A stretch of DNA of 64,000 nt from Fertoeibacter niger (GTDB lineage Bacteria; Pseudomonadota; Alphaproteobacteria; Rhodobacterales; Rhodobacteraceae). The stretch covers positions 124,001-188,000 of the forward strand of contig NZ_WHUT02000005.1 in assembly GCF_009380135.2 (NCBI RefSeq). Reading direction: 5' to 3'. Below, piece by piece: positions 52,432 to 60,779 of this stretch (position 1 is the first letter of the stretch; the number at the start of each line of letters is the position of its first letter). The position numbers and the translations under genes were made by a program. The notes beneath the pieces are model-generated. The model saw nothing but the letters and a program-made list of their open reading frames with translations, was not told the origin of the DNA and made no database searches.

Positions 52432-52472
52432 ACATACAGCCTGTTTGTTATTTACATACATACTGCATGTAT
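52432..52472. promoter_or_regulatory. Two palindromes in the TetR-VOC divergent gap
   Basis: ACATACAG-C-CTGTTTGT (52432-52448, 7 of 8 arm positions match) and ATACAT-ACTGC-ATGTAT (52456-52472, perfect 6-bp arms) have centres 24 bases apart. Both contain an ATACAT/ATGTAT-type half-site of the kind bound by AcrR-like TetR regulators. Likely operators for the adjacent TetR protein. Confidence 0.6.
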
Positions 52473-52492
52473 CTTAGCAAGGGAGCGTTGCG

Positions 52493-52918
52493 TTGAAAAG
52501 CACCAGCTACTACCCCGTCATCCTGACCGATGACGTTGCAGGCACTGCCGCCTTCTACATCCGCCACTTCCGCTTTCAGCCACTGTTCACCGCCGACTGG
52601 TATGTGCATCTGCAATCGGCCGAAGACGCTTCGGTCAACCTTGCCATTCTGGATGGCCAGCATGAAACCATCCCCCCCGCAGGGCGCGGCAAGACCAGTG
52701 GCCTGATCCTGAATTTCGAGGTGGAAGATGTGGATGCCGAACACGCCCGTGCTGTCGATGCCGGTCTGCCGATCCTCCTCACTCTGCGGGACGAGGCCTT
52801 CGGCCAGCGCCATTTCATCACCGCCGACCCCAATGGCGTGCTGATCGACATCATCCGCCCGATACCGCCCTCGGCAGAGTTCGCAGCACAATTCGCGGCC
52901 GAGGCGCTGCCACGCTGA
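52493..52918 (+). CDS. VOC family protein (glyoxalase/bleomycin-resistance fold)
   Basis: 141 aa with two beta-alpha-beta-beta-beta modules: [37 protein letters not shown] and [51 protein letters not shown]. It could be a glyoxalase-like, dioxygenase-like or drug-binding protein. It begins with TTG at 52493 behind GGGAGCG. It is divergent from the TetR gene and probably its main target. Confidence 0.85.
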   Translation: MKSTSYYPVILTDDVAGTAAFYIRHFRFQPLFTADWYVHLQSAEDASVNLAILDGQHETIPPAGRGKTSGLILNFEVEDVDAEHARAVDAGLPILLTLRDEAFGQRHFITADPNGVLIDIIRPIPPSAEFAAQFAAEALPR

Positions 52919-53127
52919 TTGCCCACGCGAACATTTTCAGTCACTTGCGCTGCCCCGCCTGCAAGCCCCGCCCGCAAGATATGCGGGATTGTTTGGCAAA
53001 ACCCGCCCCGGTTGTGCGTTTGCGGGCTTGAAGCGTCGCAATCGGGGTTGTCACGGCCCCGGTGCCAGTTCAGCCTTGCCCCATCCCGCCCGGAGAACCG
53101 GGCCACAGCAAAAGGGGCAAGGGACCA

Positions 53128-54549
53128 GTGAACACGATCATTGATTTTCTGAACACGGTGTTCTGGGGCTATGTGCTGATCTATGGCCTGCTGGCCGTGG
53201 GCGTCTATTTCACCGTCCGCCTGCGCTTCCAGCAGATCCTGCAATTCCGCGAGATGTTCCGCGTTGTTGTCGCCGCCCCTTCGACCGACACGCAGGGCAT
53301 CTCGCCGTTTCAGGCGCTCTGCACCAGCCTTGCCAGCCGTGTGGGCACCGGCAACATCGCGGGCGTCGCCGTGGCGCTGTCACTCGGGGGCCCGGGCGCG
53401 ATTTTCTGGATGTGGGTCGTGGCGCTGGTCGGCATGGCCACGGCCTATGCCGAATCCACCCTCGCCCAGCTTTACAAGGTGCAGGACAGCAGCGGCGAAA
53501 GCACGGTCTACCGTGGCGGCCCGGCCTTCTACATCTCCAGGGGGTTGGGTCTGCCTTGGCTGGGCGGCATCTTTTCGGTCTGCCTGATCATCTCTTTCGG
53601 GCTGGTGTTCAATGCCGTGCAGGCCAATTCCATCGCCGATGCGATGGTCGGCGCCTTTGGCATCCCGAAACTCGCCACCGGGCTGTTCCTGGCCGCACTG
53701 ACCGCCGTGGTGATCTTTGGCGGCATCCGCAAGATTGCCAGCGTCGCCGAACTTGTGGTGCCCTTCATGGCGGGCATCTATCTGCTGGTCGCCTTGTTGG
53801 TGGTGGTGCTGAACATCACCGAGGTGCCGGGCATGCTGTGGACGATCATCGCCAATGCCTTCGGCTTTGCCGAGGCTGCGGGCGGTGTGGCGGGTGGCAT
53901 GGCCGCTGCCATGCTGAACGGGGTGAAACGCGGGCTGTTCTCGAACGAGGCCGGCATGGGCTCGGCCCCCAACATCGCCGCAGCCGCCACCCCGGCACCG
54001 CATCACCCCTCCAGCCAGGGGCTGGTGCAGGCGCTTGGCGTGTTCATCGACACGATCCTGATCTGCACCTGCACCGCGATGATGATCCTTCTGTCAGACT
54101 CCTATGTTCCGGGGGGCGAGCTGACCGGCACGCAACTGACCCAGACGGCACTGGCCGACCATATCGGCAGCATCGGGCCGTATTTCATCGCCATTGCCAT
54201 CTTCTTCTTCGCCTTTACCTCGATCATCGGCAACTATGCCTATTCCGAAATGGCGATGTCCTTCCTCGGGGTCGGCAACCGCACCGGGCTGATGGCGCTG
54301 CGCGTGATCGTGCTGGGCATGGTGATCTGGGGCGCGTTGCAGGCGGTGGCCACGGTGTTCAACCTTGCCGATGCCTCGATGGGGATGATGGCCACTATCA
54401 ACCTGATCGCGATTGTCGCCCTGTCGGGCACGGTGGTGGTGCTGACGCGCAACTATTTCGACCAGCGCAAGGCGGGGGTGGAGCCGAAGTTCCACATCGC
54501 CGAACACCCCGGCATCGCCAAGGGCGTGGATGCCGGCATCTGGCGCTGA
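53128..54549 (+). CDS. Alanine/Na+ symporter (AGCS family)
   Basis: 473 aa inner-membrane carrier with about ten or eleven transmembrane segments. AGCS motifs are GISPFQALCTSLASRVGTGNIAGVAVALSLGGPGAIFWMW, then the signature GLFSNEAGMGSAPNIAAAATPAPHHPSSQGLVQALGVFIDTILICTCTAM. It imports alanine or glycine with Na+. The GTG start at 53128 follows AAGGGGCAAGGG. It pairs functionally with alanine dehydrogenase far upstream. Confidence 0.93.
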   Translation: MNTIIDFLNTVFWGYVLIYGLLAVGVYFTVRLRFQQILQFREMFRVVVAAPSTDTQGISPFQALCTSLASRVGTGNIAGVAVALSLGGPGAIFWMWVVALVGMATAYAESTLAQLYKVQDSSGESTVYRGGPAFYISRGLGLPWLGGIFSVCLIISFGLVFNAVQANSIADAMVGAFGIPKLATGLFLAALTAVVIFGGIRKIASVAELVVPFMAGIYLLVALLVVVLNITEVPGMLWTIIANAFGFAEAAGGVAGGMAAAMLNGVKRGLFSNEAGMGSAPNIAAAATPAPHHPSSQGLVQALGVFIDTILICTCTAMMILLSDSYVPGGELTGTQLTQTALADHIGSIGPYFIAIAIFFFAFTSIIGNYAYSEMAMSFLGVGNRTGLMALRVIVLGMVIWGALQAVATVFNLADASMGMMATINLIAIVALSGTVVVLTRNYFDQRKAGVEPKFHIAEHPGIAKGVDAGIWR

Positions 54550-54596
54550 CCCTTCGCGCCCGGCGGTTCACCCCGCCGGGCGCGGCATCCGCACAT

Positions 54597-54624
54597 TTGC
54601 ATCCGGCCCCCGTTGTGCTACCGA
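54597..54624 (+). promoter_or_regulatory. Candidate promoter of pheS
   Basis: TTGCAT (54597-54602) and TACCGA (54619-54624) with a 16-base spacer, about 28 bases upstream of the pheS start. Pattern-based only. Confidence 0.35.
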
Positions 54625-54651
54625 CACATCGCACCTTGCCGGAGACGCATG

Positions 54652-55734
54652 ATGGACGGTTTCGAAACCCTGAAGGGCAAATACCTTGGCGCGGTGGCTT
54701 CGGCCGCCTCGGAATCCGCGCTGGAAGAGGTGCGCCTTGCCGCCCTTGGCAAGAAGGGTGAGATCAGCGCACTGATGTCCACCCTGGGCAAGATGGACCC
54801 GGATCAGCGCAAGGCCACCGGCGCCGCGCTGAACATCCTGCGTGACGAGATTGACGCCGCCCTGCGCGCCAAGAAATCCGCCCTGGGTGATGCGGCCCTT
54901 GACGAACGCCTGCGCTCGGAATGGCTGGATGTCACCCTGCCCGGCCGCCCGCGCCGCATGGGCACCATCCATCCGGTTTCTCAGGTGATGGAAGAGCTGA
55001 CCGCCATCTTCGCCGACATGGGTTTCGCCGTGGCCGAAGGCCCGCAGGTGGAATCCGACTGGTATAATTTCGATGCGCTGAACATCCCGCCCGAACACCC
55101 CGCGCGGCAGGAACATGACACGTTCTTCATGCACCGCGCGCCCGGCGACAACCGCCCGCCGCATGTGCTGCGCACCCATACCTCGCCGGTGCAGATCCGC
55201 GCGATGACCGAACAGGGAGCGCCGATCCGGGTGATCGCGCCGGGCCGCGTCTACCGCATGGACATGGACCAGACCCATACCCCGATGTTCCACCAGGTCG
55301 AGGGGCTGGCGATCGACCGCAATATCTCCATGGCCAACCTGAAATGGGTGCTGGAGGAATTCTGCCGCGCTTTCTTCGAGGTGCCTTCCGTCGAACTGCG
55401 CTTCCGCGCGTCACATTTCCCCTTCACCGAACCCTCGGCCGAAGTCGACATCCGCTGCTCCTGGACCGGCGGGCAGTTGAAGATCGGCGAGGGGGATTCA
55501 TGGCTGGAGATTCTGGGTTCCGGCATGGTCCACCCAAAGGTGCTGACCGCGGCAGGGGTAGACCCGGCGCAATGGCAGGGCTTCGCCTTCGGCATGGGCA
55601 TCGACCGGATTGCGATGCTGAAGTATGGTATTCCTGATCTGCGCGCATTTTTCGAATCGGATTTGAGGTGGCTGCGCCACTATGGTTTCGCAGCTTTAGA
55701 CATGCCGGATTTGGCAGGGGGGTTGAGTGGGTAA
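54652..55734 (+). CDS. pheS: Phenylalanine-tRNA ligase alpha subunit
   Basis: 360 aa, the catalytic half of PheRS. An N-terminal coiled coil leads to class II motifs: [51 protein letters not shown] and the C-terminal [36 protein letters not shown]. The start at 54652 sits 6 bases from GGAGA; the ATG three bases earlier is an alternative. The last ~110 bases are noticeably lower in GC than the rest of the gene. pheT, its usual partner, does not follow. Confidence 0.96.
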   Translation: MDGFETLKGKYLGAVASAASESALEEVRLAALGKKGEISALMSTLGKMDPDQRKATGAALNILRDEIDAALRAKKSALGDAALDERLRSEWLDVTLPGRPRRMGTIHPVSQVMEELTAIFADMGFAVAEGPQVESDWYNFDALNIPPEHPARQEHDTFFMHRAPGDNRPPHVLRTHTSPVQIRAMTEQGAPIRVIAPGRVYRMDMDQTHTPMFHQVEGLAIDRNISMANLKWVLEEFCRAFFEVPSVELRFRASHFPFTEPSAEVDIRCSWTGGQLKIGEGDSWLEILGSGMVHPKVLTAAGVDPAQWQGFAFGMGIDRIAMLKYGIPDLRAFFESDLRWLRHYGFAALDMPDLAGGLSG

Positions 55735-56204
55735 TGGATTGGGGGTCTGTGATCTTAGGTGTCATTACGCCGTTAGGAACCATAATCGCGGCAGTTCTGA
55801 CCTACGCTTGGCAGAAAAAACAGGATCATAATCTCAAGATCGCGGATGAGAAGCGCAGGGTTTACGAAGAATGCTTGCGGGCATTTCCTGATCCGGTTGT
55901 TCTTTTGATGTCGGATCGACCAAATGCAATGAAACTGCAAGACATGTTAGGGGAGGCAAGCACCAAAGTTAGAAGTGTCCTCCAACTGTACGCAAACGTG
56001 AATGTCCTTAGCGCTGCAGCAAAATACTTGGTTTATTTTGGGTCAGATAGGCTTATTGAAGAAATGACTGAGGAAGACATTTCCGCGTTGGTGGATAAAA
56101 TAGGGCAAGCTCAAAACGACTTGATCTTGGAAATGCGAAAAGATGTGATGCGTTCATCTTCATTGCTTGCAGCGTCTTTGGACAACCTTTCAGCAAGAGC
56201 ATAA
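55734..56204 (+). CDS. Orphan protein with N-terminal transmembrane helix, low-GC gene
   Basis: 156 aa. One hydrophobic helix near residues 5-25 (SVILGVITPLGTIIAAVLTYAW), then a charged cytoplasmic part of mostly helical character (QKKQDHNLKIADEKRRVYEECLRAF; LIEEMTEEDISALVDKIGQAQNDL). I recognise no family. Its ATG overlaps the pheS stop (TAATG). Hand counts of 60-base rows across it give about 42-52% GC, against about 67% for a nearby pheS row, and codon choice is unlike the neighbours, so recent acquisition is likely. Confidence 0.75.
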   Translation: MDWGSVILGVITPLGTIIAAVLTYAWQKKQDHNLKIADEKRRVYEECLRAFPDPVVLLMSDRPNAMKLQDMLGEASTKVRSVLQLYANVNVLSAAAKYLVYFGSDRLIEEMTEEDISALVDKIGQAQNDLILEMRKDVMRSSSLLAASLDNLSARA

Positions 56205-56288
56205 ATACATTCTCAGACGACACAGTTATACGATCATATTGACCTTGAAATGTGCGCCCCCCCGCGCAGGTTCACGCACCACCCACCC

Positions 56289-57176
56289 TCAAATCCCCGC
56301 CCACCCTTTCGCCGCCTCTTTCAGATGGCCCAGGAAACTCTGCACCTTCAGCGTCCGATGCAAATCCACATGCGTCACGATCCACAGCGGCGCGTCCCAT
56401 TCCGGGCGGGGGGGCATCACCTCGACCAGTTCGGGGTGATGCGCCGCCTGATAAGCCGAAACGAACCCGATCCCCGCCCCCGCCGTCACGCCATGAAACA
56501 GCGCCTGCGGTTCAGATGCGCGGAAGGTGACGCTGTCCGCCGGCACATTGTCACGCAGCCAGCGGTGGAACGGCGCACGGCTTTGCTCGTTGTCGGCCCC
56601 GACAAAGCGGTGGCCCGCGAAATCGCCCGGCCCTGCAGGCAGGCCATGCGCGGCCACATAGCCGCGTGACGCATAAAGCCCCGTGCGCATGCGGGCCAGG
56701 GGCTGCACCACATTGTCTGGCTCCTCCGGTGCCGCCCCGGCGCGGATCGCCACATGCGCCTCGCCATAATCCAGCCGGAACACCCGCAGATCGGTCAGAA
56801 ACCGCACGATGATGCCCGGATGCGCCTCTTGAAACCCGGTCAGCATCGGGGTCAGCAGATCGGCCATGCCCGACACCGCCGTTACCACCAGTTCCCCCGC
56901 CACGGTTTCCCCCTGCCCCTTGATGCGGCTGGAGAGTTGGCTGAACTGCTCTTCGGTGGTCTGCGCCACTGTCAGCAGATCGCGCCCCGCCTCGGTCGGG
57001 GTATAGCCCCGCGCATGGCGCTGGAACAGCCGCGCACCCAGCCGTTTTTCCAGCGAATCAATATGCCGGATCACCGTGGCATGATGCACCCCCAGCACAT
57101 CGGCAGCCCCCGATACCGTGCCCAGCCGGGCCACCTGAAAGGCGGTGCGAATCTCGTCCCAGGTCTCGATCGGCAT
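56289..57176 (-). CDS. LysR family transcriptional regulator
   Basis: 295 aa. The N-terminal winged helix is IRTAFQVARLGTVSGAADVLGVHHATVIRHIDSLEKRLGARLFQRHARG, then the LysR effector domain VAGELVVTAVSGMADLLTPMLTGFQEAHPGIIVRFLTD ... HVAIRAG. The start at 57176 matches the family. No obvious partner is divergent; ffh begins 269 bases away on the other strand. The target is not readable. Confidence 0.92.
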   Translation of the reverse strand: MPIETWDEIRTAFQVARLGTVSGAADVLGVHHATVIRHIDSLEKRLGARLFQRHARGYTPTEAGRDLLTVAQTTEEQFSQLSSRIKGQGETVAGELVVTAVSGMADLLTPMLTGFQEAHPGIIVRFLTDLRVFRLDYGEAHVAIRAGAAPEEPDNVVQPLARMRTGLYASRGYVAAHGLPAGPGDFAGHRFVGADNEQSRAPFHRWLRDNVPADSVTFRASEPQALFHGVTAGAGIGFVSAYQAAHHPELVEVMPPRPEWDAPLWIVTHVDLHRTLKVQSFLGHLKEAAKGWAGI

Positions 57177-57381
57177 CACTGGCCCCCTGCGCGCAAACAT
57201 CTGTGCATTTTTGAACAACCTACCCGCAGCCCCGCCGAACTCAACCGCAAAATCCCGTGAGGCTTGACTCCCGCCAGCCACAGGCGTATCCGCAGCCCAA
57301 TTCCCCCGGAGGCCCACGCTTCCGGTCCCGTCGCATTTGCGGGGATCGCCATCCGTCAGCGCGTTGCGCCCACGGGTGCCG

Positions 57382-57410
57382 TTGTCGTTTAGGTTGGCCC
57401 TTTCTATCTC
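57382..57410 (+). promoter_or_regulatory. Candidate promoter of ffh
   Basis: TTGTCG (57382-57387) and TATCTC (57405-57410) with a 17-base spacer, 35 bases before the ffh start. The 268-base gap to the LysR gene holds no other feature I can support. Confidence 0.5.
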
Positions 57411-57444
57411 GGGGGTCTGGTGCAGCAAGGCCGAAGGAGCAGGC

Positions 57445-58950
57445 ATGTTCGAGAATCTGTCAGAGCGCCTTGGCGGCGTGTTCGACCGGCTGACGAAGCA
57501 GGGCGCGCTGACCGATGCCGACGTGGCCACCGCGCTGCGCGAAGTGCGCACCGCATTGCTGGAGGCTGACGTATCCCTGCCTGTGGCCCGCGACTTCGTG
57601 GCGCGGGTGCAGGCCAAGGCGGCGGGCCAGTCCGTCACCAAATCCATCACCCCCGGCCAGCAGGTCGTGAAAATCGTGCATGACGAGCTGATTGCCGTGC
57701 TGCGCGGTGACGGCCCGGCCGATGCGCTGAAGATCGACAACCCGCCCGCCACCCTGCTGATGGTCGGCCTGCAAGGCTCGGGGAAAACCACCACCACCGC
57801 CAAACTGGCGAAACGCCTGCACGAAAAGCAGGGCAAGCGCGTGCTGCTGGCCAGCCTCGATACCAACCGCCCGGCGGCGATGGAACAGCTGGCCATCCTG
57901 GGCTTGCAGATCGGCGTCGACTCACTCCCCATCGTCAAGGGTGAGACGGCGGTGCAGATCGCCCGCCGCGCCAAGACGCAGGCCGCCATGGGCGGCTATG
58001 ACGTGCTGATGCTGGATACCGCCGGCCGCCTGCACATCGACGAAGTGCTGATGGCCGAGGTTCAGGCCGTGCGCGACATCGCACAGCCGCGCGAAACCCT
58101 GCTTGTCGTCGATGGCCTGACCGGGCAGGACGCGGTGAATGTGGCGACCGAGTTTGACGGCAAGGTCGGCATCACCGGCGTTGTCCTTACCCGGATGGAC
58201 GGCGACGGTCGCGGCGGTGCTGCACTTTCCATGCGCGCCGTCACCGGCAAGCCGATCCGCTTTGTCGGCCTTGGCGAGAAGATGGACGCGCTGGAAACCT
58301 TCGAGCCGGAACGCGTCGCGGGCCGCATCCTCGGCATGGGCGACATTGTTGCCCTCGTCGAACGCGCGCAGGAAACCTTCGAGGCCGAACAGGCCGAACG
58401 CATGATGAAGCGGTTCCAGAAGGGGCTGTTCAACATGAACGACCTCAAGGGCCAGCTGGAACAGATGCTGAAAATGGGCGGCATGCAAAGCCTGATGGGC
58501 ATGATGCCGGGCATGGGCAAGATGTCGAAAGCCGCCGAAGAGGCCGGGTTTGACGACAAGATGTTCCGCCACCAGATCGCGCTGATCAATTCCATGACCA
58601 AAAAGGAACGCGCAAACCCCGACCTGCTGGCCGCGAGCCGCAAGAAGCGCATCGCCAAGGGCGCGGGGCTGGATGTGGCCGATCTGAACAAGCTGATCAA
58701 ACAGCACCGCCAGATGGCCGACATGATGAAGAAGATGGGCAAGGGCGGCATGATGAAGCAGGCCCTGAAACAGATGATGGGCGGAAAAGGTGGGGGCATG
58801 CCCGACCCCGGCCAGATGGACCCGGCCGCCATGGCCGCCGCCGCCGAGGCGATGAAGGGCAAGCTGCCCCCCGGTCTGGGTGGCATGGGCGGCCTGCCCA
58901 AGGGCCTGACCCTGCCCGCAGGCCTGTCGGGGCTGATGAAAAAGAAATGA
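57445..58950 (+). CDS. ffh: Signal recognition particle protein Ffh
   Basis: 501 aa GTPase that, with 4.5S RNA, targets nascent membrane proteins to FtsY. Domains: N (residues 1-90, MFENLSERLGGVFDRLTKQ), G (GLQGSGKTTTTAKLAKRL, DTAGRLHIDEVLM, TRMDGDGRGGAALSM) and a Met-rich M domain with LKMGGMQSLMGMMPGMGKM. The C-terminal Gly/Met/Pro-rich tail is longer than in E. coli, as in other alphaproteobacteria. It starts the run ffh - GNAT - GNAT - chorismate mutase - rpsP. Confidence 0.97.
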   Translation: MFENLSERLGGVFDRLTKQGALTDADVATALREVRTALLEADVSLPVARDFVARVQAKAAGQSVTKSITPGQQVVKIVHDELIAVLRGDGPADALKIDNPPATLLMVGLQGSGKTTTTAKLAKRLHEKQGKRVLLASLDTNRPAAMEQLAILGLQIGVDSLPIVKGETAVQIARRAKTQAAMGGYDVLMLDTAGRLHIDEVLMAEVQAVRDIAQPRETLLVVDGLTGQDAVNVATEFDGKVGITGVVLTRMDGDGRGGAALSMRAVTGKPIRFVGLGEKMDALETFEPERVAGRILGMGDIVALVERAQETFEAEQAERMMKRFQKGLFNMNDLKGQLEQMLKMGGMQSLMGMMPGMGKMSKAAEEAGFDDKMFRHQIALINSMTKKERANPDLLAASRKKRIAKGAGLDVADLNKLIKQHRQMADMMKKMGKGGMMKQALKQMMGGKGGGMPDPGQMDPAAMAAAAEAMKGKLPPGLGGMGGLPKGLTLPAGLSGLMKKK

Positions 58951-59465
58951 CAGCCCCCACCCTGCATACCGCGCGCCTGACGCTGCGCCCGCTTTGCATG
59001 GCCGATTATCCGGCCTTTGCCGCCTTCATGGCGTCGCCCCGGTCGGCGCATATGGGCGGCCCCTATGACACGTTCGGCACCTGGGCGCTGTTCTGCCACG
59101 ATGCCGGGCAATGGGCGCTGTTCGGCCATGGTGGTCTGATGATCGACCTGACCGCCACGGGCGAAACCGTGGGCAGTGTCTGCCTCAGCCACGGGCCGCT
59201 GTTTCCCGAACCTGAACTGGGCTGGTTCCTTTACGATGGCCACGAGGGCAAGGGCTATGCCACCGAGGCGGCTACCGCCCTGCGCGACTGGGCCTTTGCC
59301 ACATTGGGGCTGACCACCATGGTCAGCTATGTCGATCCGCCCAACCGCGCCTCGGCTGCCGTGGCCAAACGGCTGGGCGCCTCGCTTGACCCCGACGCCC
59401 CGCGCCAGCCGGGGGACGAGGGTGATCTGGTCTTCCGCCACCCCCGCCCGCAGGCCACCGCATGA
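58947..59465 (+). CDS. GNAT family N-acetyltransferase (RimJ/RimL-like), first of a tandem pair
   Basis: 172 aa. LHTARLTLRPLCMADYPAFAAFM is the RimJ/RimL-type N-terminus; ELGWFLYDGHEGKGYATEAATALRDWAFATLGLTTMVSYVDPPNRASAAVAKRLGA carries the acetyl-CoA motif. Its ATG overlaps the ffh stop (ATGA). It is clearly related to the following gene, so the pair arose by tandem duplication. The substrate could be a ribosomal-protein N-terminus or an amino sugar; not readable. Confidence 0.88.
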   Translation: MTAPTLHTARLTLRPLCMADYPAFAAFMASPRSAHMGGPYDTFGTWALFCHDAGQWALFGHGGLMIDLTATGETVGSVCLSHGPLFPEPELGWFLYDGHEGKGYATEAATALRDWAFATLGLTTMVSYVDPPNRASAAVAKRLGASLDPDAPRQPGDEGDLVFRHPRPQATA

Positions 59466-59995
59466 TCGCCCTTGCACCCACCCCGGTGCTGCACAGCGCG
59501 CGCCTGACCCTGCGCGCGCCGGTGGCCGCCGACTGGCCGCACTGGCGCGACTTTGCCGCATCCGACCGGGCGCGTTTCGTGGGCGGCCCGCTCCACGAGG
59601 ATAAATCCTGGCGCGCCTTCTGCCATGTCATCGGCATGTGGGTGCTGCGCGGCTACGGCACCTTCGTGTTCCACGAAACAGGCTCTGACACGCCGCTGGG
59701 CATGTGCGGCCCCTGGCATCCGGTGGACTGGCCCGAGACTGAACTGGGCTGGACCCTCTGGCACCCCGAGGCCGAGGGCAAGGGCCTTGCCTTTGAGGCG
59801 GCCACCGCCACCCGTGACCACGCCTTCCGCGATCTGGGCTGGACCACCGCCGTCAGCTATATCGACCCGGCGAATGCCCGGTCCATCGCACTGGCCGAAC
59901 GGCTGGGCGCACGCCTTGACCCGGCGGCGCTGCAGCCCGATCCGGGCAAGCCTTGCCTTGTCTACCGCCACCCGGCACCCGGAGGGCAGGCATGA
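59462..59995 (+). CDS. GNAT family N-acetyltransferase, second of a tandem pair
   Basis: 177 aa, same architecture as the preceding gene: LHSARLTLRAPVAADWPHWRDF, ELGWTLWHPEAEGKGLAFEAATATRDHAFRDLGWTTAVSYIDPANARSIALAERLGA. Its start overlaps the preceding stop (ATGA), so three genes from ffh on are translationally chained. The two paralogues differ enough to suggest separate substrates. Confidence 0.88.
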   Translation: MIALAPTPVLHSARLTLRAPVAADWPHWRDFAASDRARFVGGPLHEDKSWRAFCHVIGMWVLRGYGTFVFHETGSDTPLGMCGPWHPVDWPETELGWTLWHPEAEGKGLAFEAATATRDHAFRDLGWTTAVSYIDPANARSIALAERLGARLDPAALQPDPGKPCLVYRHPAPGGQA

Positions 59996-60009
59996 AAGCC
60001 GCTTTCCCT

Positions 60010-60053
60010 CTGCATGCGATGTGCATCCCCCGTGCATCGGTTGTGCATCCCCC
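60010..60053. repeat. Tandem 11-bp repeat, four units (GTGCAT core)
   Basis: Units of exactly 11 bases begin at 60010, 60021, 60032 and 60043: the first reads CTGCATGCGAT, the next three start with GTGCAT followed by CCCCC, CGGTT and CCCCC. It lies between the second GNAT gene and chorismate mutase, and matches the unit of the array at 3529-3561. Confidence 0.75.
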
Positions 60054-60074
60054 GAAACCGCCCCGGAGCCCCGC

Positions 60075-60371
60075 ATGACCGACGCCGCCACCCGCGCCGC
60101 AGCCCTGCTGAAAGACCACCGTGACAGCATCGACCGGCTGGACGCGATCCTTGTCTACACCCTTGCCGAACGCTTCAAGCAGACGCAGGCGGTGGGGCGG
60201 CTGAAGGCCGAGCATGACCTGCCGCCCTCCGACCCCGACCGCGAGGCCCGCCAGATCGAACGGCTGGAATGGCTGTCGCAAGAGGCTGACCTCGACCCCG
60301 AGTTCGCCAAGAAATTCCTGACCTTCATCATCTCCGAAGTCATCAGGCATCACGAAATCCTGCAAAAATAA
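60075..60371 (+). CDS. Chorismate mutase (AroQ type)
   Basis: 98 aa all-helical enzyme rearranging chorismate to prephenate for phenylalanine and tyrosine. [54 protein letters not shown], then [13 protein letters not shown], match the monofunctional AroQ fold, with the active-site Arg and Lys in the first helix and AVGRLK. It sits between ffh and rpsP, a conserved order in Rhodobacterales. Confidence 0.93.
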   Translation: MTDAATRAAALLKDHRDSIDRLDAILVYTLAERFKQTQAVGRLKAEHDLPPSDPDREARQIERLEWLSQEADLDPEFAKKFLTFIISEVIRHHEILQK

Positions 60372-60411
60372 CAGGGCCTTGCCCTATCCATACCCTAAAG
60401 GAGACTACCCC

Positions 60412-60768
60412 ATGTCAATGAAAATCCGTCTGGCCCGCGGCGGCTCGAACAAGCGTCCGCACTATGCCATCGTGGCAACCGACAGCCGCATGCCGCGCGA
60501 CGGCCGCTTTCTGGAAAAGCTGGGCACCTATAACCCGCTGCTGGCCAAAGACAGTGAAGACCGCGTGAAAATGGATGTGGAGCGTGTGCAATACTGGCTG
60601 GGCCAGGGCGCGCAACCCACTGATCGCGTTGCACGTTTTCTGGAATCCGCCGGTCTGAAGGCCAAAGTGGTTCGCAACAACCCCAAGGCCGCCGTCCCCG
60701 GCAAGCGCATGACCGAACTGGCCAAGAAAAAGGCCGCCCGCGCCGCAGCCCCCGCCGACGCGGAATAA
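60412..60768 (+). CDS. rpsP: 30S ribosomal protein S16
   Basis: 118 aa. [44 protein letters not shown] is diagnostic, followed by [27 protein letters not shown] and an Ala/Lys-rich tail. AAAGGAGACTA lies 5-10 bases before the start. First ribosomal gene of the rpsP - rimM - trmD - rplS group, here with bluB and a membrane protein interspersed. Confidence 0.97.
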   Translation: MSMKIRLARGGSNKRPHYAIVATDSRMPRDGRFLEKLGTYNPLLAKDSEDRVKMDVERVQYWLGQGAQPTDRVARFLESAGLKAKVVRNNPKAAVPGKRMTELAKKKAARAAAPADAE

Positions 60769-60779
60769 GGCGCGGCGCT

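Noticed and set aside
53412-54761. 449-aa plus-strand frame overlapping the alanine symporter
   Set aside because: It is the +1 frame shadow of the symporter, rich in Arg, Gly and His, with no domain similarity.
57177-57444. Possible 4.5S (SRP) RNA gene upstream of ffh
   Set aside because: I could not find the conserved GNAR-loop hairpin of SRP RNA in this gap on either strand.
59992-60078. 28-aa open frame coupled by ATGA overlaps to both the second GNAT gene and chorismate mutase, with a GGAGGG site upstream
   Set aside because: Most of it is the 11-bp repeat array (60010-60053), and the peptide (Pro/His/Val-rich) matches nothing known. The apparent coupling is probably incidental.
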